From Sabellastarte sp. h YS-2021 (lineage: Eukaryota > Annelida > Polychaeta > Sabellida > Sabellidae), in NCBI GenBank assembly GCA_964017235.1, contig OZ024935.1, forward strand, positions 34,575,596 to 34,639,595: a DNA stretch of 64,000 nucleotides. The letters are read 5' to 3'. A model generated the notes under the pieces. It searched no databases and had not been told where the DNA came from. It saw only the letters and a list, made by a program, of their open reading frames with translations. Below, piece by piece: positions 1 to 11,400 of the stretch. Both the position numbers and the translations under genes were made by a program. Within the stretch, counting starts at the first letter, position 1. Each line of letters starts with the position of its first letter.

Positions 1-2201
1 CTGCAATACTTTTAGAGATAATTCGCATTTACTCATTTTGAGTAGGTGAGTAATTAGCTATGGGTCTGAAACTTCACAGAGTGAAAGCTCTCCCAAAAGT
101 AGGTGAATGATTTATTTGAGAAAAATTGGCTATCTGCAATACTTTTAGAGATAATTCGCATTTACTCATTTTGAGTAGGTGAGTAATTAGCTATGGGTCT
201 GAAACTTCACCATGTGAAAGCTCTCCCAAAAGTAGGTGAATGAGTTATTTGAGAAAAATTGGCTATCTGCAATACTTTTAGAGATAATTCGCATTTACTC
301 ATTTTGAGTAGGTGAGTAATTAGCTATGGGTCTGAAACTTCACCATGTGAAAGCTCTCCCACAAGTAGATGAATGAGTTATTTGATAAAAATTGGGTATC
401 CGCAATACTTTTACAGATAATTAGCATTTACTCATTTTGAGTAGGTAAATAATTAGCTATGGGTCTGAAACTTCACCAAGTGAAAGCTCTCCCAAAAGTA
501 GGTGAATGATTTATTTGAGAAAAATTGGCTATCTGCAATACTTTTAGAGATAATTCGCATTTACTCATTTTGAGTAGGTGAGTAATTAGCTATGGGTCTG
601 AAACTTCACCATGTGAAAGCTCTTCCAAAAGTAGGTGAATGAGTTATTTGAGAAAAATTGGCTATCTGCAATACTTTTAAGAGATAATTTGCATTTACTC
701 ATTTTGAGTAGGTGAGTAATTAGCTATGGGTCTGAAACTTCACCATGTGAAAGCTCTCCCACAAGTAGATGAATGAGTTATTTGATAAAAATTGGGTATC
801 CGCAATACTTTTACAGATAATTAGCATTTACTCATTTTGAGTAGGTAAATAATTAGCTATGGGTCTGAAACTTCACCAAGTGAAAGCTCTCCCAAAAGTA
901 GGTGAATGATTTATTTGAGAAAAATTGGCTATCTGCAATACTTTTAGAGATAATTCGCATTTACTCATTTTGAGTAGGTGAGTAATTAGCTATGGGTCTG
1001 AAACTTCACCATGTGAAAGCTCTTCCAAAAGTAGGTGAATGAGTTATTTGAGAAAAATTGGCTATCTGCAATACTTTTAAGAGATAATTTGCATTTACTC
1101 ATTTTGAGTAGGTGAGTAATTAGCTATGGGTCTGAAACTTCACCATGTGAAAGCTCTCCCACAAGTAGATGAATGAGTTATTTGATAAAAATTGGGTATC
1201 CGCAATACTTTTACAGATAATTAGCATTTACTCATTTTGAGTAGGTAAATAATTAGCTATGGGTCTGAAACTTCACCAAGTGAAAGCTCTCCCAAAAGTA
1301 ACTGAATGAGTTATTTGAGAAAAATTGGCTATCTGCAATACTTTTAGAGATAATTCGCATTTACTCATTTTGAGTAGGTGAGTAATTAGCTATGGGTCTG
1401 AAACTTCACCATGTGAAAGCTCTTCCAAAAGTAGGTGAATGAGTTATTTGAGAAAAATTGGCTATCTGCAATACTTTTAAGAGATAATTTGCATTTACTC
1501 ATTTTGAGTAGGTGAGCAATTAGCTATGGGTCTGAAACTTCACCAAGTGAAAGCTCTCCCAAAAGTAACTGAATGAGTTATTTGAGAAAAATTGGCTATC
1601 TGCAATACTTTTAGAGATAATTCGCATTTACTCATTTTGAGTAGGTGAGTAATTAGCTATGGGTCTGAAACTTCACCATGTGAAAGCTCTTCCAAAAGTA
1701 GGTGAATGAGTTATTTGAGAAAAATTGGCTATCTGCAATACTTTTAAGAGATAATTTGCATTTACTCATTTTGAGTAGGTGAGCAATTAGCTATGGGTCT
1801 GAAACTTCACCAAGTGAAAGCTCTTTGGGATAGCTGCTCTGCAGAGATACCCTGAAGATCAAAAATTTCGTCGAAATCGCTCATTTTGAGTAGGTGAGTA
1901 ATCATCTACGGGTCTGAAACTTCACCATGTGAAAGCTCTCTCAAAAGTACATGAATGAGTTATTTGATAAAAATTGGGTATCCGCAATAGTTTTTAAGAT
2001 AATTAGCATTTACTCATTTTGAGTAGGTGAGTAATTAGCTACGGGTCTGAAACTTCACCAAGTGAAAGCTCTTCCAAAAGTAGGTGAATGAGTTATTTGA
2101 GAAAAACTGGCTATCTGCAATACTTTTAGAGGTAATTCGCATTTACTCATTTTGAGTAGGTGAGCAATTAGCTATGGGTCTGAAACTTCACCAAGTGAAA
2201 G
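1..2201. repeat. 133-bp satellite array, partly a 400-bp trimeric higher-order repeat
   Basis: Tandem units of 133 bp start at 1, 134, 267, 400, 533, 666 and so on. Three monomer types are distinguishable: A (CTGCAATACTTTTAGAG), B (CCGCAATACTTTTACAG, with GTAGGTAAATAAT) and C (an extra A, TTTTAAGAG, hence 134 bp). From 400 they repeat in the fixed order B-A-C with an exact 400-bp period (B at 400, 800, 1200; A at 533, 933, 1333; C at 666, 1066, 1466), and the first two trimers look identical. After 1600 the order becomes A-C only. A piece of the neighbouring 168-bp repeat interrupts the array at about 1826-1879. The array runs off the left edge of the window, so its full size is unknown. No coding potential seen. 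Confidence 0.95.
1826..1879. repeat. Fragment of the 168-bp repeat embedded in the 133-bp array
   Basis: The text from CTTTGGGATAGCTGCTCTGC to TCGTCGAAATCGCTC is a 168-type sequence. The same left junction with the 133-bp repeat recurs at 2202-2210, 381 bp later. The right edge returns to the 133-bp repeat at the shared word CTCATTTTGAGTAGG, so the fragment looks like the product of unequal exchange across the array boundary. Confidence 0.8.
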
Positions 2202-2204
2202 CTC

Positions 2205-3305
2205 TTTGGGATAGCTGCTCTGCAGAGATACCCTGAAGATAAAAAATTTCGTCGAAATCGCTCTATGTAGCACGGTTTTCGAAATATTAGCATTTTTAGG
2301 TTTTGCAATTTTTGCGCAAAAATTCAAAATGGCCGCCATTTTTGGCAAGAGAAAATTTTTTCGAAAATTGGCATGGCTACTCTGCAGAGATACCCTGTGG
2401 GTCAAAAATTTTGTCGAAATCGCTCTATCTAGCACGGTTTTCGAGATATAAGCATTTTTATGTTTTGCAATTTTGCGAAAAATTCGAAAATTTAAAATGG
2501 CCGCCATTTTTTGCGAGAAATTTTTTTTTTGAAAATTGGCATGGCTACTCTGCTGAGATACCCTGTGGGTCAAAAATTTCGTCGAAATCGCTCTATCTAG
2601 CAGGGTTTTCGAGATATAAGCATTTTTATGTTTTGCAATTTTTGCGAAAAATTCGAAAATTCAAAATGGCCGCCATTTTTGGCGAGACAAAATTTTTTTT
2701 TTTTAGATAGGCATGGCTACTCTGCAGAGATACCCTGTGGGTCCAAAATTTTGTCGAAATCGCTCTATCTAGTACGGTTTTCGAGATATAAGCATTTTTA
2801 TGTTTTGCAATTTTGCGAAAAATTCGAAAATTCAAAATGGCCACCATCTTTGGCGAGACAAAATTTTTTTCAAAATTGGGATAGCTACTCTGCAGAGATA
2901 CCCTGTGGGTCAAAAATTTCGTCGAAATCGCTCTATCTAGCACGGTTTTCGAGATATAAGGATTTTTGTGTTTTGCAATTTTTGCGAAAATTTCGAAAAT
3001 TCAAAATGGCCGCCATTTTTGGCGAGATAAAAATTTTTTGAAAACTACTCCGCAGAGATACCCTGCGATTCAAAAATTTCGTCGAAATTGCTCTATCTAG
3101 CACGGTTTTTGAGATATAAGCATTTTTGTGTTTTGCAATTTTTGCGAAAATTTCAAAAATTCAAAATGGCCGCCATTTTGGGCGAGATAAAATTTCTTTG
3201 AAAATTGGGAAAACTACTCCGCAGAGACACCCTGTGGGTCAAAAATTTCGTCGAAATCGCTCTATCTAGCACGGTTTTCGAGATATAAGCATTTTTGTGT
3301 TTTCC
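2205..3305. repeat. ~168-bp tandem array with a CpG-containing palindromic core
   Basis: The word TGCAGAGATACCCTG (or a close variant) recurs at about 2221, 2383, 2551, 2723, 2891, 3051 and 3220, giving units of 160-172 bp. Each unit holds the palindromic segment AAAATGGCCGCCATTTT, homopolymer T/A runs of varying length, and TCGTCGAAATCGCTCTATC. Open reading frames of 105-137 codons on both strands here only reflect unit repetition: their proteins are themselves periodic, and I consider them non-coding. Confidence 0.92.
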
Positions 3306-3689
3306 TTATTTGGAAAATTCGTAATGATTAATTAATCATTATTTACTCGGCCATTTCTTGACCAATCAATGCCAAAATCTAATGATTTCCAGATTTTAAT
3401 AGAATGAATGTATTTGCCAAGTTTCAGGTGAATTGATAAAATTCCTTTCAAGTTATCATCCGGACAAGCTTCCCAAAAAGACATTTTTGGTCATGTGACC
3501 TCTCTGATTGGTTGAAATGTCACTGCAGCATATTCAAAAAAATTCCCCAAGGCTACTGCCTAAACCTGCCAAATTTGAAAAGAATCCGCCTAACGGTTAC
3601 AGAGTTATAAGGAAAACAAAATGCGGAGCCGCCGGAGCCTGAAGGTCTCCCATACACAAACAAGCGTCCCTTGCGGGACGCTTAATAAA
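3306..3689. mobile_element. Unique tail of a hairpin-ended repeat element
   Basis: After the last 168-bp unit a non-repeated stretch of ~350 bp runs to a perfect hairpin at 3662-3683 (AAGCGTCCC, loop TTGC, GGGACGCTT) followed by AATAAATC. A terminal hairpin after a tandem core resembles the architecture of pearl/Helentron-like non-autonomous elements. I infer that arrays 1-3305 plus this tail are one element truncated by the window edge. No transposase is visible, so the class assignment is inference. Confidence 0.55.
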
Positions 3690-3701
3690 TCATGACTTGT
3701 G

Positions 3702-3800
3702 GTCTAGCATGACAAGTATCTGTCTGTTCACCGAAGTTAAGTGGCAATGGGCTATGTTAGTACTGGGGTGGGTGACTGCTTCACTGCACTACTCGTGTCT
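3702..3800 (+). ncRNA. 5S rRNA-derived sequence (SINE3-like head or 5S pseudogene)
   Basis: The stretch aligns along its length with animal 5S rRNA. GAAGTTAAGTGG corresponds to the conserved box A region (GAAGCTAAGCAGG in vertebrate 5S), and GTTAGTACTGGGGTGGGTGAC corresponds to the intermediate element/box C region. Several stem bases have changed and the 5' third is poorly conserved, so this is not a functional ribosomal gene. A single copy lying directly beside a repeat element suggests either a 5S-headed SINE or a retroposed 5S pseudogene. I could not identify its 3' end or a target-site duplication. Confidence 0.7.
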
Positions 3801-4059
3801 CCGATGGGTTTGCATCAGGCGATTCAACATGTCAGAGGAGTGTTGATGTGGTAAAATTTTCCAGTAACAAACAGAAATAACAAGGGTGACGTGGTTAGCT
3901 TTCACCCAACCACAGAGTCGAATCTTAGGACAGCACTGGGTGTTGAAATCTGTAAACTCTGTGTTATCGCCCGCATTTAGAAACCGCTTTCAGGGAAGTT
4001 TTCAGATTTGTGTCGCGAGATGGGGATTTGTTTACAAATATAAAGGGTCTGTAGATGCG
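3801..4059. other. Sequence between the 5S-like block and a tandem repeat
   Basis: No gene, terminal repeat or array recognised. It may contain the body of a SINE whose head is the 5S-like block, but I see no tail or flanking duplication that proves this. Confidence 0.4.
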
Positions 4060-4370
4060 CAGTTTTACAAAGCTGGTTTAAGATGAAAACTACCAGCATA
4101 TTTCCTGTTCGCGGACTTGCCTCATTAATATTAATGAGCAAATATGCGCAGTCACGGCAGCTCTTTGTGGGGGTTTCGTAACAATATTTTACAAGGCTGG
4201 TTTAAGATGAAAACTACCAGTTCGCGGACTTGCCTCATTAATATTAATGAGCAAATATGCGCAGTCACGGCAGTTCTTTGTGGGGATTTCGTAACAATAT
4301 TTTACAAGGCTGGTTTAAGACGAAAACTACCAGCATATTTCCTGTTCACGGACTTGCAGTTTGAAATTTG
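4060..4370. repeat. ~120-bp degenerate tandem repeat, three partial units
   Basis: The word TTTACAARGCTGGTTTAAGA recurs near 4062, 4188 and 4303, each followed by GAAAACTACCAG, CGGACTTGC and a CATTAATATTAATGAGC block. One unit lacks CATATTTCCTG. A related but diverged pair occurs at about 20960-21225, with the shared layout CATTAAYATTMATGAG ... AATATTTTAYAAA. Confidence 0.8.
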
Positions 4371-5417
4371 ATTTTAAAATGAGAAGACATATTTCAATTT
4401 TGAAGCGTGGATATATAGTACTGTATATGGATATTTTACAGAAGCAAATTGTAAGTATTTAAATAAAATATTCGTGTGTTGTTTCTACAATATTATCCTT
4501 CGCCACAATGAGCGAAAATAGGGAACCTCAGATTATGCTGTATTATAAAGACCGGAAATGCGCAGTCAACGAAAATCCCTGCAGTGCGCAGATAGTTCCC
4601 GTGAAATTAAGCGAATATCTACCCTACACTCGGAAACGTCTGGTAAACTATGGCATGAAAAATAAATAATTATTGAATCAGAATTTTTTTTAAATGTAAC
4701 AGGTGTGTAAAATAATTTTAGAAAGCAAATTGTCCGTATTACAGTTAAAGTGTTGAAATAGTAAAATAAAGTTTGAGAGATTTTCGTTGCGTGATAATTT
4801 CTAGGGCATGCAAAAGCGCCTTCGAGTGGTTGAATGTAGAACTACGGAGTTTGAAATATTTTCATTGTCTCTGCCAGAGGTGTTCTCGATTCTGATTGGC
4901 TGAACGAAAAATGTATAGTACTACTGTGACATCACTTCATTCATTAATTTCTTTGCGGCTTATTTGTTTGACAAATGAGTAACAGACTGTAGATGCGCAG
5001 ACAACAATTTTATATTAACAGTGACTGCGTGATAAACCAGCAGACCAATAAATTAATTGGGGTTTCCACGTCTAGAAACCAGCAGACGAAACCGTTAAAA
5101 AAGACTCGTTCGAGTAGGCCATCACAATAGCAAAAACAATAGTTTCTAGGACATACGGGTTCTTTGAGAAAGCCAGACGATGTGCTAGACAAGCTTTTTA
5201 CTTTATAAAATATAACTGAATAAAAGCATTAAAAATCTTCAAAATGGCAGAGTGTATAATATACACATTTATGTACAGATATGTGAAGAAAATATTATGC
5301 AAAATTGATATTTAAGGGTTTAAACGGCGAATTTAAAATCGCGACCGCAACTCAGTACATAACTCAAATCAAAGATTCGACTAAAAACAGAAAATACAAT
5401 AGAATATAAAGTTATAC
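4371..5417. other. AT-rich stretch with no recognised gene
   Basis: I see no coding exon, tandem array or terminal repeat. Short open frames here have no recognisable domain. If the proposed minus-strand gene is right, this lies downstream of its second exon, in the next intron. Confidence 0.5.
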
Positions 5418-8400
5418 TTGTTTGCTTCAGTAGTCACTTCACCATCATCATCCCCATCATCTCCCAGAAGAGCTGCTTTCTTTCTAGCCAGCCAATCATC
5501 TTTGTCCTTCTTTTTCCCCTTTTTCTTTTTCTTTTCACCTTTACTGGAGGGATTTTCATCATCATCTGATAAATTAAATAGTCCACTGTGTGGTATCATA
5601 TCTATGCATAAACTATCATGTGCTTTTTTATTATTCTTTTTTTCGTGAGCCTTTTTAAAACATAACTTGTACTGCACACCAAAAAGTCCTAAAACTGGGT
5701 TAGGACAACTTATAAGCATAGTATTGACCATATTGTATAGTGTATACTTTGATAAACTAAAGTTTTGCAACTCAAAGTTCTGAGATTACAAGAAGTTATT
5801 CTTTAGGAAAAAAAATTGACATTACTTTACAGTGGTAACCAACACTGCTTGTCCCTTAATTCACCCAAAATTTTGAAAAACTTAAACTGGCAAAGATTTC
5901 CTTCCAAATACTAATCATCTTTATATAATTAGGGTTAACTATTATGTTGCATACTGTTGAAACTGCAAAGCAAAGGTTTATTAATCAACTATCTCCAAAT
6001 AATTTATCCATAGGTAAAATTTAAATTTAGATTGAGTATTAAATATCCCTTTAAACATTATCTGTAAAAGCTTATGGATTGGGCTAAGAATGTGAGATTC
6101 AAAAGTGAGTGTTTTGTGATCTGTGTATAATACTGTATATTTTAGTAAGAATGGGTTGGTACCAAAAATTTTTACACTGTATCAATTCTTGGATTCTGCA
6201 TTTTTGTAAGCTCCAACCAAACATGGATGTTTCCTGTGACCAACATCGCAATAAAAGTGCCCAAATGCACAAAAAAATGAGATAAACATGTAGAATTTCT
6301 GCAGATTTCAGGTTTGTTCCCAATATTTTATGTTTTCCTTTAATTATACTTGTTGACAAGTGAGATAAAGGTTATAAAGTGTTGTAACCAATAGTGCTGT
6401 GACGATGTTTGAAGAAGTTTGATAGTTCGCTCATTTACTGCCCCTAATTCGGAGTTCAGTTTCAAACATTTGAAGTTCGGACTTTGCAAAACGTTTAGAA
6501 ATCTCCAATATCACACCACATCCCAACGGATCCTATTTTCGCCCATCTATAAAACTTGTTTCTTTTGTTGAAAATATGGCGGAATTTATTCAAAATATGT
6601 ATGGATTTTATATTTTTGCTATATTTTCAATAAAGTGACAAGATTTTATGTGAGATTCCTGCATTTTAACTGGTTTTGAAAACGTTGTTTCAAAGATCAA
6701 ACTACACTGAAGTTCGCTAGCTTGTACAGGTACCAAACACTGAACCCGATATTCGAAGCGATTTCACAGAACTAGTAACCAAGACATATATATACTGGCA
6801 GCTCTGCTCAATGTAATCACTATAACAGTGTTTCCTGAGCCTATTTTTTCTGGAGGTCAACTGACCCCCTCCTTTAAAAACCGGGTGTCAATCAAAATTT
6901 TTGAGGGTCAGTTAGGCTTGGCCTCTTCTACGTAAACTGCAGGTTAGAAAAATAATGGACAAACAATACCTAAAATACCTTACAAAGACAGTGTGTGTGT
7001 TACTAAACGTGGGGTACCATGTACCCATGGGGTATCAAAAATGGGGTACAAGTAATATTCAGCCACATTTTCCTCAATAAACAATGTTTAGATCAATAAA
7101 TTAGATTTAAATTTATTTATCACTTTGACAGTAAATTATAGTACATTGTACATGGTTGTACATTCATAAATATATCTAAAGTACACCTGTGTATATCAGG
7201 GTAAAGAAAACAGCCAAAAAATATACCTGACTTCTTTCCTCTTATTTTTGGATGATTTTTAAGGTAGCAAAAATGAACAGAAGCACTACTCAATTTTCAG
7301 TGATATATAGTATATGTTGATAGTTTCTAAAAAAAACCTTTTGTTTACACTACAAATATGATATCTATATACTGTTTGAAAGACAAATTATTGTAGTTTA
7401 TGTTGCTTTTTATTTGACAAAAATCCATTGCGTGGTTCCAAAGTTGGTGTTTTTGCTACAACCCCTGTAAATATATTTTTGAATTTCAGAGGTAATATTT
7501 TCTGGGGAGGATTTCGGGGTAAAAAATTCGAAGAATTTCCGAGATTTAGTAGAAAGTGTCTCCCGCTGCACAAGATATTTGCTATCATTCGGAGACGTTG
7601 TTTCCAAATGTGTCCTTGCAAAGATCACCTTTTCTTTCGATATGTCACGTTTCGAATAAGATTTGTAAGGGTCCATTGTAACACTGGCCGTTTAAGATGG
7701 ATATGCGTAGCTTTCGTCTCACATGAAATTTTAAAATATACAGCTTATCTTCAGTGCTGTTTTATTGTATGTACATCTATCTTTCATTTTAAAAAAAAAT
7801 CTCGAGTCCTTTGTGATTGAATAACGCAAATGCGCATCCGTGACCTCGTGAACTCTTCACCTCTCGACCTTTTGATCCAACGCATGCGCATTGACAGGTA
7901 AACAAACAGGAAATCGGCCATTTTTGTCTTGAAATTGGAATAAAGTATTGCTGCATACATAGACAAAATAGCAATATTTCTTTTTACAAATACTTCTGCG
8001 TCAGTCTGACCCCCCAGGTAAATATTATGTGTGTAAATCGCTTGATTTCAACGTCGTTTGTGCGTAACGGAAACACTGCTATAGCTATATAAAACAGCAT
8101 CAGGGATGCCCGTACCCCACAGCCTAGGGAAATATTTTTAACACCATGAGATATAGAAGCACTGTATCAGTACAAAGTTCAGGATACTTTCAGAGCACTG
8201 TAAGTTATATAAAGGTCCAGACAATGTTTAAATAGACAAAACAATGTCTAACAGAAAGACAATACATGTAAACATGAAGCATTAAAAGAAATCAATTCAA
8301 TAACAAGATGACAGCATTAATCAGTAAATTAAACATTACGTCACTCTTTACTTTATCTACATCTGGCATGGCCGAATTATGGTTTAGATGTTTTGAATAT

Positions 8401-11400
8401 TACCATGCATACAGACGTGGTAATACATTCAATGAATGCATATGTGTGGTGTTGGAGCAAAATCTGTGGCTCACTTGACACAATTCCATCTGTTACAATG
8501 AGAGGTTGTAAAAGAAAAATTCTTAGTGAATTCTAATATGACTTTAACAGCGCTTAATCTGCATCAAAAGACAGACCCAAAGGTACAACAAGATTTTAAA
8601 GGTCAAGGTCACTACGACAAGGTCAAATCAAGGTCACACCATGCTGCTGCACACTTACACTCCCTAACCAATGTCCCTACCAAGCATCAACTTCCCACAC
8701 CTTACGGTTTTCAAGATATAGCCCGGACAAGATTTTATAGGTCAAGGTCACTACAGCAAGGTCAAAGGTCAAATCAAGGTCAGACTATGATGTTGAACAC
8801 CTACACTCCCTAACCAATGTCCCCACCAAGTATCAGCTTCCTACACCTTACGGTTTCCAAAATATAGCCAAGACAAGATTTTATAGGTCAAGGTCACTAC
8901 AGCAAGGTCAAAGGTCAAATCCTGGTCAGACTATGATGTTGAACACCTACACCTCCTAACCAATGTCCCTACCAAGTATCAACTTCCTACACCTTACAGT
9001 TTCCGAGATATAGCCCGGACAAGATTTTATAGGTCAAGGTCACTACAGCAAGGTCAAAGGTCAAATCAAGATCACACCATGATGTTTCACACCTACACCC
9101 CCACCCAATGTCCCTACCACGTATCAACTTGCTGCACCTTACGGTTTCCGAGATATAGCCCGGACAAGATTTTATAGGTCAAGGTCACTACGGCAAGGTT
9201 AAAGGTTAAATCAAGGTCAGACTATGACGTTGCCCACCTACACCACCTAACCAATGTCCCTACCAAGTATCAACTTCCTACACCTTACAGTTTCTGAGAT
9301 ATAGCTCGGACAAGATTTTAAAACTCAAGATCACTAAGGCAAGGTCAAAGGAGAAATCAAGGTCAGACCATGACGTTGCACACCTACACCTCCTAACCAA
9401 TGTCCCTACCAAGTATCAACTTCCTACACCTTACGGTTTCTGAGATACAGCCCGGGCAAACTTTTTCCCAACGCCCGCCCATCCGGACACCATGGGTTAA
9501 AACAATACCCCGACAGTCCTTAAGGGCTGTGGGGTAATAAATATCTAATTCCAACTTGATAAAGGGCTGCATAATAGCTATATTATATCATGTACACCCC
9601 AAATAAATAGAACAACAGTGTTTTAAAAATTATTTGAAAGATTTACATCAATTAAATTGACTTACCAAGTGAGAAAAAGAACTTGATTGCGCCGATTCAA
9701 TGCCAACATATCCCCAGATGGGCCATCTCTCACACCACAAGCGTTCACTGGGTATTTTTTGCAGCACCCATTTTATGTGATTCACAATTATCATAAACTA
9801 TTTTCCATTTTTGGGGGGTCAGACCAATTTTTTTTCCAATTTTAGGGGGTTAATTTAAAACAAGTGGAGAATGCCCGTGAACGGGCACTGTGTCAGCTGA
9901 CTGAGTGTTTTTTGATTTGTGAAAGTAATAATGAGAGGAAAGCATAATTATCGGGGAAAGTGCTGTACAGAAGTACAGTAAATGGTAATTGAACAGCATG
10001 TTCGAAAGAAATTCTGAAGCTAACAGAAGAAAAGGACAAAAAAGTTGTGCCCTGCAAATTGTATTATGAAGGAAAGTAACAAGGTAACTGTTTAAGTGTA
10101 AAAAGTACGTTAAAACATAGCTAAAGAAATACTACAAATGCAGTATCCTCGTACGACCTTGAAGAAGGGGTCCAAGGTCAAAACCAACCACACAAAAACA
10201 TTCCCAGCCCATGATTTCCTATAGGTTGGTTCACCATCCCATAGCTGTAGGACCAATAATAAGCGAGTTATAATCAATTTTAAGTTTGGCTATCCTTGTT
10301 TGACCTTGAATGAGGGGTCAAAGGTCAAATCGGACCACATCAACAGATTCCCAGCCCATGATTTCCTATATGTCTGTTTACCATCCCAAACCTCTAGAAC
10401 CAATAATAAGCAAGTTATAAGCACTTTTAAGTTTGGCTATCCTTGTTTGACCTTGAAGGAGGGGTCAAAGGTCAAATCGGACCACATCAACAGATTCCCA
10501 GCCCATGATTTCCTATATGTCTGTTTACCATCCCAAACCTCTAGAACCAATAATAAGCAAGTTATAAGCACTTTTAAGTTTGGCTATCCTTGTTTGACCT
10601 TGAAGGAGGGGTCAAAGGTCAAATCTGACCACACCAAAAGATTCCCAGCCCATGATTTCCTTCAGGTTGGTTTACCATCCCAAACCTCTAGGACCAATAA
10701 TAAGGGAGATATAAGCACTTTTCATGACTGACAAAGAAACTCCTGTGGCGGCCATCTTGTTTTTCAAAATGAGGCCAAAAAAATTCCCAGTCAAGATTTT
10801 ATAACGAGGAACATATCCTGCGAATTTGAGATCTCTACCTATAATACCCTTTGCTCTAGAGGGCCAAAAAAAGTCCTTGTTTAAAGTTGAATAAACGTCC
10901 CTGGTGGCCATCTTGTTTTTCAAAATGAGGCCAAAAATATTCCCAGGCAACATTTTATGGTTATTAATATATCCTGCAAACTCAAGAAGGCTAGCTATAA
11001 TATTTTTTTTTGTTAGAGCAGTAATGGTGAAATCTCTCTACACACTGCGGCTATCCAGTGGATACAACGATTTACTCAACAGTGAGAACCTGAAAGTAGC
11101 CACTGCTCAGTTGTGCCATGACATAGAGGTCTGCAATTTCAGTAAGTTATAACTAAGAAAAAATTACGTGAATAACATATTTAAACAAAATACTCTAAAT
11201 GTAATAGTTTTCAAGTTACAACTGATGTACTCAACAGTGATAACCTCAAAGTAGCTATTACTCAGCTATGCAATGAGCTATATGTCTGAATTGTCACTAT
11301 GTTATAGCTGACCCAAAAGTACGTGAACAACATATTAAACCAAAATACTGTACATGCAATAGTTTTCAAGTTACAACTGATTTACTAAATAGTGATAACC

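Noticed and set aside
2172..3041. Four overlapping open frames of 105-137 codons on both strands
   Set aside because: The proteins repeat with the ~168-bp DNA period and occur on both strands; they are produced by the array, not genes.
8526..8813. 95-codon frame
   Set aside because: Lies inside the pearl-like tandem core and is broken in other units.
10300..10731. 143-codon frame with repeated peptide
   Set aside because: Its repeat equals the ~145-bp array unit; the same frame is broken in other copies of the array.
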